Origin: Lepisosteus oculatus
Taxonomy: Eukaryota > Chordata > Actinopteri > Semionotiformes > Lepisosteidae
NCBI RefSeq assembly: GCF_040954835.1
Contig: NC_090703.1
Span: 18,737,444 to 18,801,443 of the forward strand
DNA length: 64,000 nucleotides
Reading direction: 5' to 3'
The first letter of the stretch is position 1. The number at the start of each line of letters is the position of its first letter. Both the position numbers and the translations under genes were made by a program. Positions 62,701 to 64,000 of the stretch are shown piece after piece. The notes below the pieces were generated by a model. That model saw nothing but the letters and a program-made list of their open reading frames with translations, was not told the origin of the DNA and ran no database searches.

Positions 62701-63589
62701 GAAGGCACTACTTTCATAGAAATACAACAAATCAAACAGAACGAAAAAGAATATTTCAAAAACAAACCAGGGATGAAGTGGTAGAAAAATATAGATCAGG
62801 AGAAGGTTACTCTTAAGATTTTAAGAAAAAATAAGAAAACAAACATCAAAAATTGGGTTCAAAATTCACACTTCAGAAGGACAATGATCTGAAACACAAG
62901 GCCAAAGACACACTGAAATGTGAAATGAAATGAAAAAATAAATGAATGAATATCCCTTGAACCCAACTGAATACTTATGGTGAGTCTTGACAATTGCAGT
63001 CCATTAACTATCCGCAATGAAATTCCCATAACTATAACAATTATGCAATGAAGAACAGACAACAAAACACCATCCAACTGTACAAAGCTCAGAACAACTG
63101 ATTTGAGCTGATCCGTGCCAAAGAATTGCTGCTTTCAGTAAGTACTGACTTAGGGGGCTGAATACTTATGCAATGAGAAATTTCTTTGTGTTCTGTTTCA
63201 TGATTACAATTTTGAATAAAGAGGTTAACTTGAAATTCAAGTAAATGCTCGTAATTAATATAAAAAATGTGAATACCTCATCTAGGCACTGCATGCACAG
63301 TACATCATACCACTAATAAATTCATTGGCTCACTATTTTTTATGAAGGCTGCTTTTTATAAAAACATGGTATAAAAAACAATTTAAGTAATATATTCTAA
63401 CTCATTTGATGATATTTTCTGTTTTTGTATTTCAGTATAATGGACATTTGGTGAATGACCTAGAGAATTAATTTAGTCTGGCTTACTCTGACTTTTGGCA
63501 CTACCCTCCGAAATGTCTCTGCTGGATTCTGTCGAACCAGGCTTGGCAGACTGATGACAACACTTGCTCGCTGTACATCCTGACCTGAG
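41766..63589 (-). CDS. PPP4R4: PPP4R4, protein phosphatase 4 regulatory subunit 4 (5' end beyond the right edge)
   Basis: HEAT-repeat regulatory subunit of the cytosolic PP4 phosphatase. Exons 5' to 3': 63589-63487, 62036-61889, 61062-60989, 59981-59875, 59564-59457, 57066-56945, 55471-55349, 54934-54771, 52529-52410, 51932-51855, 50835-50752, 49531-49352, 48904-48799, 48092-47945, 46957-46813, 45689-45651, 45572-45501, 45207-45144, 44862-44782, 42853-42763, 42455-42394, 42066-41913, 41811-41766. They encode 805 aa plus stop, in frame at each junction. Diagnostic segments: LPSLVRQNPAETFRRVVPKV, RLAAFETIVNLLEMF, FLEFYKKLCVLGL, VRKNCAYNFP, FLRYNRKQEQR, HLLQQLEFCVRKLLC. The C-terminal third is charged coiled coil (EKDLLDQKKEKEENLLLEM) then Ser-rich and disordered. 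About 60 N-terminal residues are missing relative to human (873 aa). Confidence 0.95.
42990..44700 (+). mobile_element. Decayed Tc1/mariner-type element in a PPP4R4 intron
   Basis: Contains GTGGTGGCAGCATTATG followed by CTTCTCATCAGCAGGGACTGG, the GGGSIMLWGCFSAAGTG block of Tc1-like transposases. It also has GATTTCAGCATAAATACACC, shared with the 19.8-21.1 kb copy. The frame is broken throughout. The edges are approximate. Confidence 0.7.
47316..47468. repeat. Degenerate (GTAT)n/(TGTA)n microsatellite
   Basis: About 150 bp of alternating purine-pyrimidine GTAT, GTGTAT and ATAC units in a PPP4R4 intron, interrupted. Confidence 0.8.
49905..50180 (+). repeat. tRNA-derived SINE, near full length (PPP4R4 intron)
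   Basis: Box A-like GTGGCTCTGTGGCTAAGG and box B-like GCTGGGTCAAATCCC are followed by GAGCAAGGCCCTTAACCCC, CTGTACAATGGCAGACCC and a body ending GGGTTAATAAAGTGATG with a TTATTATT tail. The GAGCAAGG(C)CCTTAACCC block is a conserved body of many fish SINEs. It is antisense to PPP4R4. Confidence 0.82.
52530..54770. other. PPP4R4 intron (2.2 kb), nothing recognised
   Basis: AT-rich sequence with a short ATT/GTT-rich tract near 54,080. I saw no exon homology and no assignable repeat. Confidence 0.4.
55145..55190. repeat. Poly-C followed by (CAAA)n microsatellite
   Basis: A run of eight C, then six A, then seven to eight CAAA units, in a PPP4R4 intron. Confidence 0.9.
55472..56944. other. PPP4R4 intron (1.5 kb), nothing recognised
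   Basis: AT-rich, no exon homology. A short G run (GGGGGGGTTGG) at about 56,415. Confidence 0.4.
57560..58560. mobile_element. Probable decayed DNA-transposon copy, class not assigned
   Basis: The stretch contains blocks that look like a common fish repeat (CATTCTGGAAGACACCAATC; CAAGCCAGGAAAATGCAACC; GGGAACCACCAGAACCTTTC), all in one PPP4R4 intron. I could not find its ends or a frame, so the class stays open. Confidence 0.4.
62370..63260 (+). mobile_element. Tc1/mariner-type remnant in a PPP4R4 intron
   Basis: The left end has CAAGCATTCAGACCCAAACC. Near the right end is GGGGGCTGAATACTTATGC, the usual 3' end of fish Tc1-like elements, followed by ATTTTGAATAAAGAGG. Inside is AAGGACAATGATCTGAAACAC (transposase 'QQDNDPKHT'-type region). 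The frame is broken and the 5' part shortened. Confidence 0.65.
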
Positions 63590-64000
63590 CTGGAAATGAA
63601 ATCAGAGTGAAAATGTTTAAGTCCTGTAGAGAGATTCATCTGCAAAAGGTTTCTCTTTAGGATTCTGAAAAAATTTAATAGCAGGCAAAATGGCAGACAT
63701 GCATCACTGCTGTGCTCAACACATGAGGCTGTTAATTATTAATATGCCCTGAAAAATGTAAGATAAAACCACTTTTTACTGATTACTTAGCATCTCGGAC
63801 AACAGACATTTAACAAAAGCTACATAAAAACTGATCCATTTGATGAACATAAAGGAATCACAGAGAGGCCACTATCTATACAATCTGGGGATGAATGATG
63901 TCTTCCCCTTTCTGTTTTCTTTTTCCAAATTATTTAACTTCTGTTTTCATACAGATACAGCCCTTGTATTCTGTATAGGTATTTAATCGTATCACTAATC
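63590..64000. other. PPP4R4 intron at the right edge; upstream exon(s) not in window
   Basis: No minus-strand match to the N-terminal part of PPP4R4 was seen here. The first visible exon starts with the last base of a split codon, so at least one more coding exon lies further right. Confidence 0.5.

Noticed and set aside
1-64000. CRISPR arrays, bacterial operons, phage or plasmid features
   Set aside because: Spliced vertebrate genes throughout; no regularly spaced direct repeats with unique spacers.

Overview
This is a vertebrate nuclear genome segment: AT-rich, genes split into many short exons with GT-AG introns, and dense in old SINE, LINE and Tc1/mariner-type repeats. The protein sequences and the repeat types (5S-rRNA-derived SINEs, tRNA-derived SINEs, Tc1-like elements with a 'CATRGTGGTGGCAGCAT'-like core) suggest a fish. 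The fairly long introns would suit a non-teleost ray-finned fish such as a gar or bowfin, but the species is not determined from the sequence.

Layout. (1) About 1-22,240, minus strand: the 5' part (23 coding exons, 834 codons) of the N-recognin E3 ligase UBR1. The gene runs off the left edge, so the RING and C-terminal regions are missing. (2) 22,241-24,413: a head-to-head intergenic region with a 5S-derived SINE and a Tc1-like transposase remnant. (3) 24,414-31,350, plus strand: a complete ATXN3 (ataxin-3 deubiquitinase), 11 coding exons, 354 aa, with a 3' UTR to about 32,575. (4) 35,909-40,143, plus strand: a complete SERPINA10 (protein Z-dependent protease inhibitor), 4 coding exons, 399 aa. 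(5) 41,766 to the right edge, minus strand: PPP4R4 (protein phosphatase 4 regulatory subunit 4), 23 coding exons giving 805 aa; the first exon(s) lie beyond the right edge. SERPINA10 and PPP4R4 are tail to tail, as in human.

Exons were placed by reading homologous protein segments and checking splice sites and phase by hand. The reading frame closes across every junction of all four genes. The genes do not form one pathway: two act on ubiquitin (UBR1 adds it to N-degron substrates, ATXN3 trims it), one is a secreted blood serpin, and one is a phosphatase scaffold.

The most unusual structures are repeats. Two retroposon-like insertions (7.5 kb and 26.1 kb) end in an 82-83 bp inverted repeat, perfect in the second copy, yet are flanked by 13-14 bp target-site duplications. 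A TA-flanked 2.67-kb element in a UBR1 intron has CAG-starting terminal inverted repeats and CpG-rich ends. Two 5S-SINE copies share a leader of about 60 bp upstream of the 5S-like region.
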